A DNA stretch of 64,000 nucleotides. Origin: Desulfoluna limicola. GTDB lineage: Bacteria > Desulfobacterota > Desulfobacteria > Desulfobacterales > Desulfolunaceae. The stretch covers positions 5,483,501-5,547,500 of the forward strand of contig NZ_AP024488.1 of the NCBI RefSeq assembly GCF_021654575.1. The letters run 5' to 3'. Of the stretch, positions 1 through 9,065 are shown in pieces; positions within the stretch are counted from its first letter, which is position 1, and each line of letters opens with the position of its first letter. The translations under genes and the position numbers were made by a program. The notes beneath the pieces are model-generated. The model searched no databases, was not told the DNA's origin, and saw only the letters and a list, made by a program, of their open reading frames with translations.

Positions 1-1
1 A

Positions 2-490
2 TTTCCTCCCGAGATGTTTGAGCGGGTTTTCGCCAAGGCACGCAAAGCGGGGTTTATTCCCATGGCACACGCCGGGGAGGAGGGGCCTCCCGAGTACATC
101 CACCAGGCCCTGGAGCTCCTGAAGGTGGTGCGTATCGACCACGGGGTCAGGGCCATTGAAGACCCCAAACTCATGGAGCGCCTTATTGCCGAGCGGATGC
201 CCCTGACTGTCTGCCCCCTCTCCAACGTGAAGCTGAAGGTCTTCGAAACACTCGCCGACCACAACATCCTGGACATGCTTGATCAGGGTGCTTGCGTGAC
301 GGTGAACTCGGACGACCCCGCCTATTTCGGCGGCTACATGAACGCCAACTTCGAAGGGCTGGTCAATGAACTGGGCATGACCGAAACCCAGGCCCGCCGC
401 CTGGCCGCCAACAGCTTCGAAGCCAGCTTCCTGCCCGAGGCAGAGAAAAAGGCGTGGATGGCCAAAGCCCTGGGAAACGGCGGGGCATAA
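2..490 (+). CDS. adenine/adenosine deaminase family protein, C-terminal part (5' end outside window)
   Basis: The frame is already open at the left edge, so this is the last ~162 residues of a longer protein; the in-frame ATG at 14 is internal. Amidohydrolase-fold purine deaminase motifs are visible: HAGE, IDHGVRA, and the metal/substrate segment NSDDPAYFGGY. Adenosine deaminases proper usually have a TDDP segment without the PAYFGGY continuation, and this variant is what I recall from the bacterial adenine deaminase (ADE) subfamily, so deamination of adenine to hypoxanthine is the likelier reaction. Cytoplasmic purine salvage. Substrate choice is an inference from the motif, because the N-terminal half cannot be seen. 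Confidence 0.85.
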   Translation, partial: FPPEMFERVFAKARKAGFIPMAHAGEEGPPEYIHQALELLKVVRIDHGVRAIEDPKLMERLIAERMPLTVCPLSNVKLKVFETLADHNILDMLDQGACVTVNSDDPAYFGGYMNANFEGLVNELGMTETQARRLAANSFEASFLPEAEKKAWMAKALGNGGA

Positions 491-497
491 AACAAGA

Positions 498-692
498 GCC
501 TCCGGCGGCGAGGTGAGCCACCTCGAAAGCGGGTTGCAGATGCGCTTTGCCCCTCGTTCCTCGGGACAAATCACATCTGCCTTCAAACCTGAAGTTATCG
601 GGTTCACCCATGAAAACTTGTTTACCAAACCCATTATTTCAGGTCAGGTAAACGTTTGACCCCCGAAGGCTCAGATTGATCTGAATAGTTAC
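498..692. repeat. dispersed REP-like element (copy 1)
   Basis: Begins with the core GCCTCCGGCGG, followed by the palindrome AGGTGAGCCACCT, a GCGGGTTGCAGATGCG segment and a CCCCTCGTTCCTCGGG hairpin. It ends in a degenerate inverted core (CCCGAAGGC) and the terminal sequence CTGAATAGTTAC. The same modules recur in many other gaps of this window. Non-coding. Confidence 0.75.
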
Positions 693-741
693 CCTTTTTT
701 TATGTTTTAGCTTGACGCTGTTGCAGCGGATCGATACGCGC

Positions 742-1005
742 CCTTTAGCCTTTAGCCTTTAGCCTTTAGCCTTTAGCCTTTAGCCTTTAGCCTTTAGCCT
801 TTAGCCTTTAGCCTTTAGCCTTTAGCCTTTAGCCTTTAGCCTTTAGCCTTTAGCCTTTAGCCTTTAGCCTTTAGCCTTTAGCCTTTAGCCTTTAGCCTTT
901 AGCCTTTAGCCTTTAGCCTTTAGCCTTTAGCCTTTAGCCTTTAGCCTTTAGCCTTTAGCCTTTAGCCTTTAGCCTTTAGCCTTTAGCCTTTAGCCTTTAG
1001 CCTTT
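742..1005. repeat. perfect heptanucleotide tandem array, 37 copies of CCTTTAG
   Basis: Exactly 37 uninterrupted copies of the 7-base unit CCTTTAG (259 bases), then a partial CCTTT. I found no base substitution anywhere in the array. The unit is not a multiple of three, so a reading frame would cycle through all three phases. The array sits between a dispersed repeat and an intrinsic terminator, upstream of the iron transporter. Perfect homogeneity suggests recent expansion and a likely variable copy number between strains (inference). Confidence 0.97.
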
Positions 1006-1008
1006 CAT

Positions 1009-1049
1009 AAGCCCCTCGGACTCAATATGAGCTCGAGGGGCTTTTTTGT
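1009..1049 (+). terminator. intrinsic terminator
   Basis: Stem AAGCCCCTCG / CGAGGGGCTT with a run of six T on the plus strand. It directly follows the heptamer array and would stop read-through from the deaminase gene. Confidence 0.8.
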
Positions 1050-1403
1050 TTTCAGAGGCGGCAAAAAAGCTCTTGTTATTTAACCATGAAGCTTTTGTCT
1101 TGCTTGGATTTGTGAGATGATGAAAGAAAAGTTTGGGTAGCCTAAAAATATTGTTGATTGGAAGTTTGATTTGGGTTAAGTAGTTCCTCGATGTGGAACA
1201 ACTGAGCGGGCCAAGGGGTGGACCCTGGCTCGGAAAATGAGGATGGCCTCCCGGATGAGGCTGTTTTTGTCAGGAAGAAAGGGAGCATGGAAAACCCATG
1301 CCGACGACACGCCGAGGTTCCACCGGCGTGTTCGGGATTTTCCTGAAGATGAATGATTGAATCAGTGGGCTGCCGGCCAAGGCAGCCTTTTGTTGGAGGA
1401 ATG

Positions 1404-2405
1404 ATGAAGATTTTACTCAGCGCACTTTGCGCCGCCATGGTCACCTTTACCGGTTTGTCCCAAGCCTTTTCCCAGGAGCTCGTGGTCTATTCGGCCCGTA
1501 AGGAACACCTGATCAAGCCCCTGTTTGACGCCTACGAAAAGAAGACCGGCGTTACCGTCAAGTACATCACTGGCAAAGCCCCGGTTCTTCTCGAGCGCCT
1601 CAAGTCCGAAGGTGCCCAGACCCCTGCCGACCTTCTCATGACCGTGGACGCGGGGAACCTCTGGCATGCGGCCAATGAGGGTGTTCTTCAGCCTGTTTCT
1701 TCCAGTGTCCTTGAGGCCAATGTCCCGGAAAGCTTGAGGGACCCCGAGAACCGATGGTTCGGTCTCTCAAAGCGTGCCCGCACCATCGTCTACAGCACCG
1801 AGCGCGTGACCCCCTACGAGTTGAGCACCTATGAGAGCCTTGCCGACTCAGACTGGAAGGGACGCCTTATCCTGCGAACGTCCAAGAAAGTCTATAACCA
1901 GTCCCTCGTTGCCATGCTCATGGCCGAGCATGGAGAGAAGAAGACGGAAGAGCTCGTGAAGGGCTGGGTGAGCAACCTTGCCGCACCCCCCTTCTCCAGC
2001 GACACCAAGGCCCTTGAAGCGATCATCGCTGGGCAGGGTGATGTGGCCGTGGTCAACACCTACTACTTCGGTCGCCTCCTGAAGAAGAAGCCCGGTCTTC
2101 CCCTGGCGATCTTCTGGCCCAATCAGGCTTCCGGCGGCGTCCATGTCAACGTTTCCGGTGCAGGCATCACCACTCACTCCAAAAATCCTGAAGCAGCCAA
2201 GGCCTTCCTCGAGTGGCTCTCAAGCCCTGAAGCCCAGAACCTCTTTGCCGACGCCAACATGGAATACCCCGTGAACCCTGCCGTAAAACCCCATGACTTT
2301 GTGGCGGCCTGGGGCGAGTTCAAAGGATCCGAGCTTGGCCTCGAAAAAGCAGGCGAACTCCAGACCGATGCCATCAAGCTCATGGATCGCGCTGAGTACA
2401 AATAA
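1404..2405 (+). CDS. fbpA: Fe(III) ABC transporter, periplasmic binding protein
   Basis: 333 residues. Captures ferric iron in the periplasm and delivers it to the permease encoded next. The N-terminus (MKILLSALCAAMV...SQAFS) is a signal peptide. The mature part begins LVVYSARKEH, typical of the FutA/FbpA family of class-II periplasmic binding proteins. The motif NTYYFGR supplies the pair of adjacent tyrosines (residues 220-221 of the precursor) that coordinate Fe(III) in this family. The ATG at 1404 lies 4 bases after TTGGAGG; an ATG one codon earlier is possible but too close to the ribosome site. A dispersed repeat separates it from the permease gene, all on the same strand. I saw no convincing Fur box. 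Confidence 0.92.
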   Translation: MKILLSALCAAMVTFTGLSQAFSQELVVYSARKEHLIKPLFDAYEKKTGVTVKYITGKAPVLLERLKSEGAQTPADLLMTVDAGNLWHAANEGVLQPVSSSVLEANVPESLRDPENRWFGLSKRARTIVYSTERVTPYELSTYESLADSDWKGRLILRTSKKVYNQSLVAMLMAEHGEKKTEELVKGWVSNLAAPPFSSDTKALEAIIAGQGDVAVVNTYYFGRLLKKKPGLPLAIFWPNQASGGVHVNVSGAGITTHSKNPEAAKAFLEWLSSPEAQNLFADANMEYPVNPAVKPHDFVAAWGEFKGSELGLEKAGELQTDAIKLMDRAEYK

Positions 2406-2646
2406 CCAGGGGATGATCCCCTGGGCCCCAGGTGGCACCCGGCTCGCTTAGGCTCGTCGGGTGCGACACGGGTGAGGGGACACTACCGCAACCACAGCCA
2501 TGCGGCTTGTGGAAATGCTCGAGCAATCTTTAGCATTGGAGGCGGGCGCAGCCCGCAGCGAACGCCATTGCGATTTGCCTCGAGGAACGAGAGGCGAAGC
2601 GCGATGGCAACCCGCTTTCGAGGTGGCTCACCTCGCCGCCGGAGGC
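2406..2646. repeat. dispersed REP-like element (copy 2) with hairpin at the fbpA stop
   Basis: Starts immediately after the fbpA stop codon with the palindrome CCAGGGGATGATCCCCTGG (2406-2424) and ends in AGGTGGCTCACCT plus the inverted core CCGCCGGAGGC. Lies inside the iron-transport operon, between binding protein and permease. The hairpin lacks a T run, so it may protect the upstream transcript end rather than terminate (inference). Confidence 0.7.
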
Positions 2647-2686
2647 TAACCCCGCTTTGATCAGATAAGATACCGCAAGGGATTTC

Positions 2687-4360
2687 ATGGAACGTTGTGA
2701 GGCACATATGATGGTGGAGAGGCCCACCGGCTTTTTCCGGTTCGGCGGGAGGGTGGAGCCTTCATTGGTTTTGGCCTGTGGGGTGGCGCTGGTGGTGGTG
2801 TTGCCCATTTTGTTTGTGATGGCATCCATCTTTGCCGACACCCGGGATATCTGGGGACATCTTCAGGAGAATCTTCTGGCGGGCCTGGTGGCCAACACGG
2901 CGATTTTGTCTGTGGGGGTCCTGGCCCTGACGGGTTTTTTCGGTGTCTCGGCGGCCTACCTGACGGCCCTGTGCGAGTTTCCCGGGCGGCGGTTTTTCTC
3001 CTGGGCCCTTTTGCTTCCCCTCTCCATACCCACCTACGTCATGGCCTTTGTCTACACGGGGCTTCTCGATTTTTCAGGTCCTGTGGCCACGTTTCTGAGG
3101 GGGCACGCCCCTTCCCTGGCCCCTCTGATGCCCCCCATCCGGTCCACGGGTGGGGTGATTCTCGTTTTGGCCCTGGCCCTTTACCCTTACGTCTTTCTGC
3201 TGTCCGCCGGGGGCTTTGCCTCCCAGGGGGAGCGGGTGCTTGAGGCCTCGCGTTCCATGGGGCTGAGCCGCGGGCGTCTTTTCTTCCGCGTGATGCTGCC
3301 CATGGCGCGTCCCTGGATTTTCGGCGGCCTGCTTCTCGTGCTCATGGAGACCCTGGCCGACTTCGGGGCCGTGGCCGTGTTTAACTACGACACCTTTACC
3401 ACGGCCATCTACAAGGCCTGGTTCGGCTTTTTCTCCATCGATGCCGCCTCTCAGCTCGCCTCCCTTCTTGTGGTGATGGCCCTTGTTGTCCTGACGGCCG
3501 AAGGCTGGAGCAGGCGCCGCATGCGCTATTTCCGGGGGCGTGACGGGAGACGGGCCAAGCGGATGCCCCTTTCCAGGCGTCAGGCGATAGGAGCCCTTGT
3601 TTTTCTGAGCGGGCTCTTTGCCATCGCCTTTGTGATTCCCATGATCCAGCTTTTCGCCTGGGTGGCGGAGGCCTGGCGGGAGGAATTGCACCTCGGTTAC
3701 GGCGAGCTGTTTACCAACACCCTTCTCCTTGCAGGGGCCGGGGCGGTGCTCACCCTTGCCGGGGCGTTGGTTCTTGCCTTTGCGGGCCGCAAGATCAAGG
3801 GGCGGTTCATGGCGGTGATCTCCCGGGTTTCCCTTCTGGGCTACGCCCTTCCGGGCACAGTTCTGGCTGTGGGGATGGTGCGGGTTCTCACCGGCTTTGA
3901 TCACATGGCAGCTGATGTTCTGACCGTCTTTGGCGTGGCCCTCTCCGGGCCCATATTGCAGGGCACTGTCTGGATGATGCCCGTGGCCTATATGGTCCGG
4001 TTCCTGTCGGTAGGTTCCAGCGCCGTGTCGAGCAGCCTGGGTCGGGTGTCGCCCTCCATGGACGAGGCGGCCCGAACCATGGGCGTCAGCGGTCTTTCCC
4101 TGGTTCGGAGGATTCACCTGCCCCTGATTCGGGGCGGAATGATTACCGGCGCCATTCTTGTCTTTATCGATATTATGAAAGAGATGCCCCTGACTCTCAT
4201 GACCCGCCCCTTTGGATGGGACACCCTTGCGGTGAAGATTTTTGAACTGACCTCCGAAGGGGAGTGGGAACGGGCCGCAATACCGGCTGTGGCCCTGGTT
4301 GCGGCCGGGTTGATTCCTGTGATGCTTCTGGTGTGGCAAAAGGAGAAAGTAAACAGATGA
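2687..4360 (+). CDS. fbpB: Fe(III) ABC transporter, permease (double-domain)
   Basis: 557 residues with about 12 hydrophobic segments. It carries two tandem binding-protein-dependent transport domains, as usual for FbpB-type iron permeases. Each half has its EAA loop, which docks the ATPase: EASRSMGLS near residue 186 and EAARTMGVS near residue 460. The ATG at 2687 is preceded by AAGGG at 6 bases; an alternative ATG at 2708 has a weaker site. The stop codon overlaps the start of the ATPase gene (ATGA), so translation of the two is coupled. Together with the binding protein and the ATPase it forms a complete Fe(III) importer. Confidence 0.93.
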   Translation: MERCEAHMMVERPTGFFRFGGRVEPSLVLACGVALVVVLPILFVMASIFADTRDIWGHLQENLLAGLVANTAILSVGVLALTGFFGVSAAYLTALCEFPGRRFFSWALLLPLSIPTYVMAFVYTGLLDFSGPVATFLRGHAPSLAPLMPPIRSTGGVILVLALALYPYVFLLSAGGFASQGERVLEASRSMGLSRGRLFFRVMLPMARPWIFGGLLLVLMETLADFGAVAVFNYDTFTTAIYKAWFGFFSIDAASQLASLLVVMALVVLTAEGWSRRRMRYFRGRDGRRAKRMPLSRRQAIGALVFLSGLFAIAFVIPMIQLFAWVAEAWREELHLGYGELFTNTLLLAGAGAVLTLAGALVLAFAGRKIKGRFMAVISRVSLLGYALPGTVLAVGMVRVLTGFDHMAADVLTVFGVALSGPILQGTVWMMPVAYMVRFLSVGSSAVSSSLGRVSPSMDEAARTMGVSGLSLVRRIHLPLIRGGMITGAILVFIDIMKEMPLTLMTRPFGWDTLAVKIFELTSEGEWERAAIPAVALVAAGLIPVMLLVWQKEKVNR

Positions 4361-5436
4361 TGTATTTGGATGTAGAGGCGATTACCAAGCATTTTGGCGA
4401 TACCTGTGTGGCCCATGGGGTCGGCTTCTCCCTGGAGCAGGGGGAGATCGGAGCGTTGCTTGGGCCCAGCGGCTGTGGCAAGACCACACTTTTGCGGATG
4501 ATTGCAGGCTTTGAAGAGCCCGACGGCGGGTCCATCCACCTCCATGGGAACCCCTTGTGGAAGGGGGGACGGGGGTTGTCCGCCGAAGATCGTAAGATCG
4601 GCATGGTGTTCCAGGACTACGCTTTGTTTCCCCACCTCACCGTGTGGGAGAACATCGCCTTTGGCATGAAGAATGTGAGCCGTGCCGAGATCAAGGAGAC
4701 CATAGAGGAGCTTCTTGCCGTGACGGGCCTTGCAGGGGTGGAAAAGCGCTATCCCCATGAACTCTCCGGCGGTCAGCAACAGCGGGTGGCCCTTGCCCGG
4801 GCCATTGCCCCCAAACCCCGCTGCCTGCTGATGGACGAGCCTTTTTCCAACCTGGACGTCACCCTGCGTGAAAGCCTCTCTGCCGAGGTGCGGGAGATTA
4901 TAAAACGCTTTGGGATCACCGCCCTCATGGTGACCCACAACCAGCACGAAGCCTTTGCCATGGCCGACCGCATCGGTGTGATGATGGCGGGGCGGATTCT
5001 GCAGTGGGATACCCCTGAAGGGCTCTATCACCATCCGGAAAATCTCTCGGTGGCCCGTTTTATCGGTGAGGGAAGCCTGATCACCGGGACCCTGAGCCCC
5101 GACGGCACCCTGGATTGCGAACTGGGAGCCTTTCCCGTGGAGATGAAAACCGTCAACGGCACAGCCGAAAAGGTGCATGTCTTTATCCGCCCCGAGGCGA
5201 TCCGCATCGCCCCCTCTTGTGAAGAGGCCACGGCACGCCTGGAAAAAAGCTGCTTTCGTGGCCCGGGTCGCAGTTGCCTGTTTCAACTCCCCTCCGGTGA
5301 GCTGATCAAGGCCGCCTCGGAAACCCGGTGCTGCCTGAGGGAAGGGGAGGCCTACGGCCTCAGCGTGGCAAGGGAAGGGGTCTCGCTTTTTCAGGACCAA
5401 GGGGAGGGGCGGTGTGCCGGTTCTTGTGACCGGTAA
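4357..5436 (+). CDS. fbpC: Fe(III) ABC transporter, ATP-binding protein
   Basis: 359 residues. Walker A is GPSGCGKTT (residues 36-44). The signature is LSGGQQQR, Walker B is CLLMDEP, and the switch histidine sits in VTHNQ. The C-terminal ~100 residues form a TOBE-like regulatory region, normal for the Fbp/Pot subfamily. The start codon overlaps the permease stop in ATGA, and AAAAGGAG lies upstream. An additional in-frame ATG follows immediately at 4360. It powers iron uptake by the permease from the cytoplasmic face. Confidence 0.94.
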   Translation: MMYLDVEAITKHFGDTCVAHGVGFSLEQGEIGALLGPSGCGKTTLLRMIAGFEEPDGGSIHLHGNPLWKGGRGLSAEDRKIGMVFQDYALFPHLTVWENIAFGMKNVSRAEIKETIEELLAVTGLAGVEKRYPHELSGGQQQRVALARAIAPKPRCLLMDEPFSNLDVTLRESLSAEVREIIKRFGITALMVTHNQHEAFAMADRIGVMMAGRILQWDTPEGLYHHPENLSVARFIGEGSLITGTLSPDGTLDCELGAFPVEMKTVNGTAEKVHVFIRPEAIRIAPSCEEATARLEKSCFRGPGRSCLFQLPSGELIKAASETRCCLREGEAYGLSVAREGVSLFQDQGEGRCAGSCDR

Positions 5437-5451
5437 GGGCAAGAAAAGCAT

Positions 5452-5718
5452 GCCTCCGGCGGCGAGGTGGGGCACCTCGAAACCTTATGGCCAATGCGAG
5501 TAGGGTCTCGTTATGCGTTGTACCTGGCGTTCGCATTCGCGTGATGTGTGACATCACTCGGTCTGCGTCGCAAGTGCATGGGCTTCATTGTCAACGCATG
5601 TGGTGGTGGCTAAATCAAAAAAAAAATAGGCCATGCTTAAAAACGTCAACAGCACTGGAGGCAGCTTAGCCTTTGCGAACCTGGGGTGCAGGGGATTTAT
5701 CCCCTGCCCGCCGGAGGC
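5452..5718. repeat. dispersed REP-like element (copy 3)
   Basis: Left core GCCTCCGGCGG with palindrome GAGGTGGGGCACCTC, right core CCGCCGGAGGC, and just inside it a hairpin GCAGGGGATTTATCCCCTGC (5688-5707). The middle (5490-5680) shows no recognisable gene. Follows the iron operon. Confidence 0.7.
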
Positions 5719-5742
5719 TTGTTGTTTAAGCATTTTAATCCC

Positions 5743-5771
5743 TTTTCCCCGGTTTCTCTATCCTGTATAAT
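5743..5771 (+). promoter_or_regulatory. possible promoter for pntAB
   Basis: A perfect TATAAT at 5766-5771, but the -35 region 17 bases upstream (TTTTCC) is poor. It would give a leader of about 270 bases before pntA. The rest of the gap between 5719 and 6037 holds no other feature I can recognise. Confidence 0.35.
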
Positions 5772-6037
5772 CAATGGCCTTGATAGTTCTTTGTTGAAGA
5801 GTTGAGATCTATCCCCATATTGTATTCGTGAACCCTTCACTATCCGGTGACGGGTTCACTCTGAGCGATTTATCCCTGCCTTGCCGATACGGTCGACCCC
5901 ATCCCCGATATTTCCCGGGGTGATTGGACCGACGAACCACGATGCCGTCCCCGCCGGCAAGCCCGGAACTTGATACCCTCAGATATCCTCAAAGGGCGAG
6001 AGCGCCCTTCTTATTCCTGGAAGAGAGGAGAGAACCT

Positions 6038-7606
6038 GTGAAGATTGGCATTCCCAGAGAGACCTATGAAGAAGAAAATCGGGTCGCTGCTACCCCGGAA
6101 AGCGTGAAGAGGCTGATCCGCCTGGGGTACGATGTGTCCGTGGAAACCGGAGCCGGTGAGGCTGCCGGTTTTTTTGATGACGCCCTTGAGTCTGCAGGAG
6201 CCGTTCTCACCGACGCGGCGGCGGTCTGGGCTGACTCGGACATGATCCTGAAAGTTCGCCCCCCGTCGCTTTCGGAAGCAGAGCAGATGAAGGAAGGGGC
6301 CTCTCTGGTCTCCTTTATCCAGCCGGCGGCGAACCCTGAGTTGCTGGAGGTGTTGAAAACCCGGAACATCAATTCCCTTGCCATGGAGCAGGTCCCGCGC
6401 ATCACGAGGGCCCAGAAGTTGGACGCCTTGAGCTCCATGGCCAACATCGCCGGGTACCGTGCGGTGGTGGAGGCGGCCAACTCCTTTGGCCGTTTTTTCA
6501 CCGGCCAGGTGACGGCGGCGGGAAAAGTGCCGCCTGCAACGGTCCTTGTGATCGGGGCAGGGGTGGCCGGGCTTTCGGCCATCGGCACGGCAGGGGGGCT
6601 TGGCGCCGTGGTCCGCGCCTTTGACACCCGCCCGGAGGTGAAGGAGCAGGTGGAGAGCATGGGTGCCTCTTTTCTGATGCTCGACTTTGAGGAGGATGGC
6701 TCAGGGGCCGGTGGGTACGCCAAGGTGATGAGCGATGCCTTTATCAAGGCGGAGATGGCCCTCTTTGCCGAGCAGGCCAAAGAGGTGGACATCATCATCA
6801 CCACCGCCATGATCCCGGGAAAAAAAGCGCCGACCCTTATCACGAAAGAGATGGTGCAGAGCATGAAGCCCGGGAGCGTGATTGTGGACCTCGCTGCGGA
6901 GCAAGGGGGCAACTGTGAGCTCACCAGCCCCGGCAAGGCCGTGGTGAAAGAGGGGGTGACCCTCATCGGATACACCAACATGGTGAGCCGGCTTGCCAAT
7001 CAGTCCAGCCGGCTCTACGCCACCAACCTGGCCCACCTCCTTGACAACCTGACGCCTGAAAAGAACGGTGAGGCGGTCTATGACATGGAGGACGAGGTGG
7101 TGCGGGGCATGATGGTGACAAAGGACGGTGAGATCACCTGGCCGCCTCCCCCCCCAAAACAACCGGAAGGCAAACCCGCAACGCCCAAAGACGCGTCAAT
7201 TGTCCTTGAACCTTCTTTTATGAAGAAGGGCTGGCAGCGCTGGGCCCCCCAGGTGATGCCCTTCATCTTCCTTGCCGTCGGCGGCTTTCTTCTTTACAGC
7301 CTGGGCCGTGTGGTGCCTCCGGCCTTTCTGCAGCACATGACGGTCTTTGTTCTCGCCTGCTTTGTGGGATACATGGTGATCTGGAATGTGACCCCTTCCC
7401 TTCATACCCCCCTGATGAGCGTCACCAACGCCATCAGCGGGATCATTGTGATCGGGGCGCTCCTGCAGGTCTCCGGACCCATTTTAAGCTTCAAGACCTT
7501 CTTGGCGGCCATTGCTGTCTTGATCGCCACCATCAACGTTTTCGGGGGATTTCTCGTGACCCAGCGCATGCTGAAGATGTTCCGGAAAGGAGGCGACCAT
7601 GAGTAG
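6038..7606 (+). CDS. pntA: NAD(P) transhydrogenase subunit alpha
   Basis: 522 residues, close to the 510 of E. coli PntA. Couples hydride transfer between NADH and NADP+ to proton movement across the inner membrane, supplying NADPH. The first ~380 residues form the NAD(H)-binding domain (start KIGIPRET; Rossmann fingerprint GAGVAGL). A proline-rich linker (PPPPPKQPEGKP) leads to about four C-terminal membrane helices. I chose the GTG at 6038 because GAGAGGAGAG precedes it and homologous proteins begin at this point; the frame is open further upstream without a ribosome site. Its stop overlaps the start of pntB by 8 bases. Confidence 0.93.
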   Translation: MKIGIPRETYEEENRVAATPESVKRLIRLGYDVSVETGAGEAAGFFDDALESAGAVLTDAAAVWADSDMILKVRPPSLSEAEQMKEGASLVSFIQPAANPELLEVLKTRNINSLAMEQVPRITRAQKLDALSSMANIAGYRAVVEAANSFGRFFTGQVTAAGKVPPATVLVIGAGVAGLSAIGTAGGLGAVVRAFDTRPEVKEQVESMGASFLMLDFEEDGSGAGGYAKVMSDAFIKAEMALFAEQAKEVDIIITTAMIPGKKAPTLITKEMVQSMKPGSVIVDLAAEQGGNCELTSPGKAVVKEGVTLIGYTNMVSRLANQSSRLYATNLAHLLDNLTPEKNGEAVYDMEDEVVRGMMVTKDGEITWPPPPPKQPEGKPATPKDASIVLEPSFMKKGWQRWAPQVMPFIFLAVGGFLLYSLGRVVPPAFLQHMTVFVLACFVGYMVIWNVTPSLHTPLMSVTNAISGIIVIGALLQVSGPILSFKTFLAAIAVLIATINVFGGFLVTQRMLKMFRKGGDHE

Positions 7607-8990
7607 CGGCCTCATCACCACAGCCTACATTGCGGCAGGCGTTCTGTTTATTCTCGCCTTGGGTGGCCTGAGCAACCAGGAGACGGCCCGGCGCGGCAAT
7701 CTCTACGGCATTCTCGGCATGGCCATCGCCCTTGCGGCCACCATTCTTGGGCAAGAGGTCACAGGGTATGCGCTCATCGTGTTTACCATGGGCATCGGAG
7801 GGGCCATCGGCGTGATGGTCTCCAGAAAGGTCCAGATGACCCAGATGCCCGAGCTGGTGGCCATCCTCCACAGTTTTGTGGGCATGGCCGCCGTGCTGGT
7901 GGGCATCGCTGGGTACCTTGACCCCAACACCCATTCTTTGACCGGCGTGGAAAAGAGTATCCATGAGGTGGAGGTCTATTTGGGGGTTTTCATCGGTGCC
8001 GTGACATTTACGGGCTCCGTGGTGGCCTTCGGCAAGCTGCGGGGCACCATCGGAAGCCGTCCATTGCTTCTGCCCTTCCGGCACTTTATCAACCTGGTCG
8101 CAATTATCGTCACCATCGGTATCGGCACCCTGTTTGTGGGGGCCGAAGGGACGGGGTTTCCCCTTTTCGGACTTGTCATCATGACCCTTATCGCCTTTGG
8201 GGTGGGCTGGCACATGGTCATGGCCATCGGGGGTGCCGACATGCCCGTGGTGATCTCCATGCTCAACTCCTACTCGGGATGGGCGGCGGCAGCCACCGGC
8301 TTTATGCTGGGCAATGACCTGCTTATCATTGCAGGGGCGCTCGTGGGGTCCAGCGGCGCCATTCTTTCCTACATCATGTGCAAGGCCATGAACCGGAGTC
8401 TGGTCAATGTCATTCTGGGTGGGTTCGGCACCTCGGGGGGCAAGGTCGTGGAAGGGGGCGAGCAGGGGGAAGCCATTCCCACAAACCTTGAAGAGACCGC
8501 AGCCCTTCTCAAGGGTGCAAAGAACGTGGTGATCGTCCCCGGGTACGGCATGGCCGTGGCCCAGGCACAGCATCCGGTCTTTGAACTTACGCAACTGCTG
8601 AGGAAGGCCGGGGTCAACGTCCGGTTTGCCATTCATCCGGTGGCGGGGCGCATGCCCGGGCACATGAACGTTCTCCTCGCTGAGGCCCGGGTCCCTTACA
8701 ATATTGTTCTGGAGATGGACGAAATCAACGAGGACCTTCAGGACACCGATGCCGTGCTGGTCATCGGTGCCAACGACATCGTCAATCCATCGGCCCTGGA
8801 AGACCCGAACAGCCCCATTGCGGGCATGCCAGTCCTGGAGGTGTGGAAAGCCGGCACCGTCGTGGTCCTCAAGCGCAGCATGGCCACCGGCTACGCCGGG
8901 GTGGAGAACCCCCTCTTTTTTAAAGAGAACACCCGCATGCTCTTCGGCGATGCCAAAGAGAGCATCACAGGCTTGCTTGCAGCGGTTTAA
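7599..8990 (+). CDS. pntB: NAD(P) transhydrogenase subunit beta
   Basis: 463 residues, essentially the length of E. coli PntB (462). The N-terminal ~270 residues contain about nine membrane helices that form the proton channel with PntA. The C-terminal ~180 residues are the NADP(H)-binding domain, with the fingerprint VPGYGMAVAQAQ and the later HPVAGRMPGHMNVLLAEA. AGGAGG lies 6 bases ahead of the ATG, inside the end of pntA, so the two subunits are translationally coupled. The operon ends at the hairpin that follows. Confidence 0.95.
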   Translation: MSSGLITTAYIAAGVLFILALGGLSNQETARRGNLYGILGMAIALAATILGQEVTGYALIVFTMGIGGAIGVMVSRKVQMTQMPELVAILHSFVGMAAVLVGIAGYLDPNTHSLTGVEKSIHEVEVYLGVFIGAVTFTGSVVAFGKLRGTIGSRPLLLPFRHFINLVAIIVTIGIGTLFVGAEGTGFPLFGLVIMTLIAFGVGWHMVMAIGGADMPVVISMLNSYSGWAAAATGFMLGNDLLIIAGALVGSSGAILSYIMCKAMNRSLVNVILGGFGTSGGKVVEGGEQGEAIPTNLEETAALLKGAKNVVIVPGYGMAVAQAQHPVFELTQLLRKAGVNVRFAIHPVAGRMPGHMNVLLAEARVPYNIVLEMDEINEDLQDTDAVLVIGANDIVNPSALEDPNSPIAGMPVLEVWKAGTVVVLKRSMATGYAGVENPLFFKENTRMLFGDAKESITGLLAAV

Positions 8991-9017
8991 AACCACTTAA
9001 CGATTCCACTCAACGTT

Positions 9018-9048
9018 GCCTCCGGCGTCCTGCCGGAGGCGGCTTTTT
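9018..9048 (+). terminator. pntB terminator built from a REP-like core
   Basis: GCCTCCGGC / GCCGGAGGC stem followed by GGCTTTTT. Here the two inverted cores of the dispersed repeat are nearly back to back, and the downstream CTGAATAGTTAC (9054-9065) is the terminal sequence of that repeat family. A compact repeat copy is apparently serving as terminator. Confidence 0.7.
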
Positions 9049-9065
9049 GGGAACTGAATAGTTAC

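Noticed and set aside
742..1005. CRISPR array or telomere-like repeat
   Set aside because: The 7-base units are contiguous with no spacers, and no cas genes are near; the unit CCTTTAG is not a telomeric repeat in the accepted sense and lies inside the chromosome.
1353..1403. Upstream in-frame extension of the iron-binding protein
   Set aside because: A signal peptide begins exactly at 1404 after a good ribosome site, so the extension is untranslated.
3074..4339. Long minus-strand frame (421 codons) opposite fbpB
   Set aside because: Mirrors the GC-rich permease gene; its composition (Gly, His, Pro and Gln-rich, no hydrophobic core) is that of an antisense shadow.
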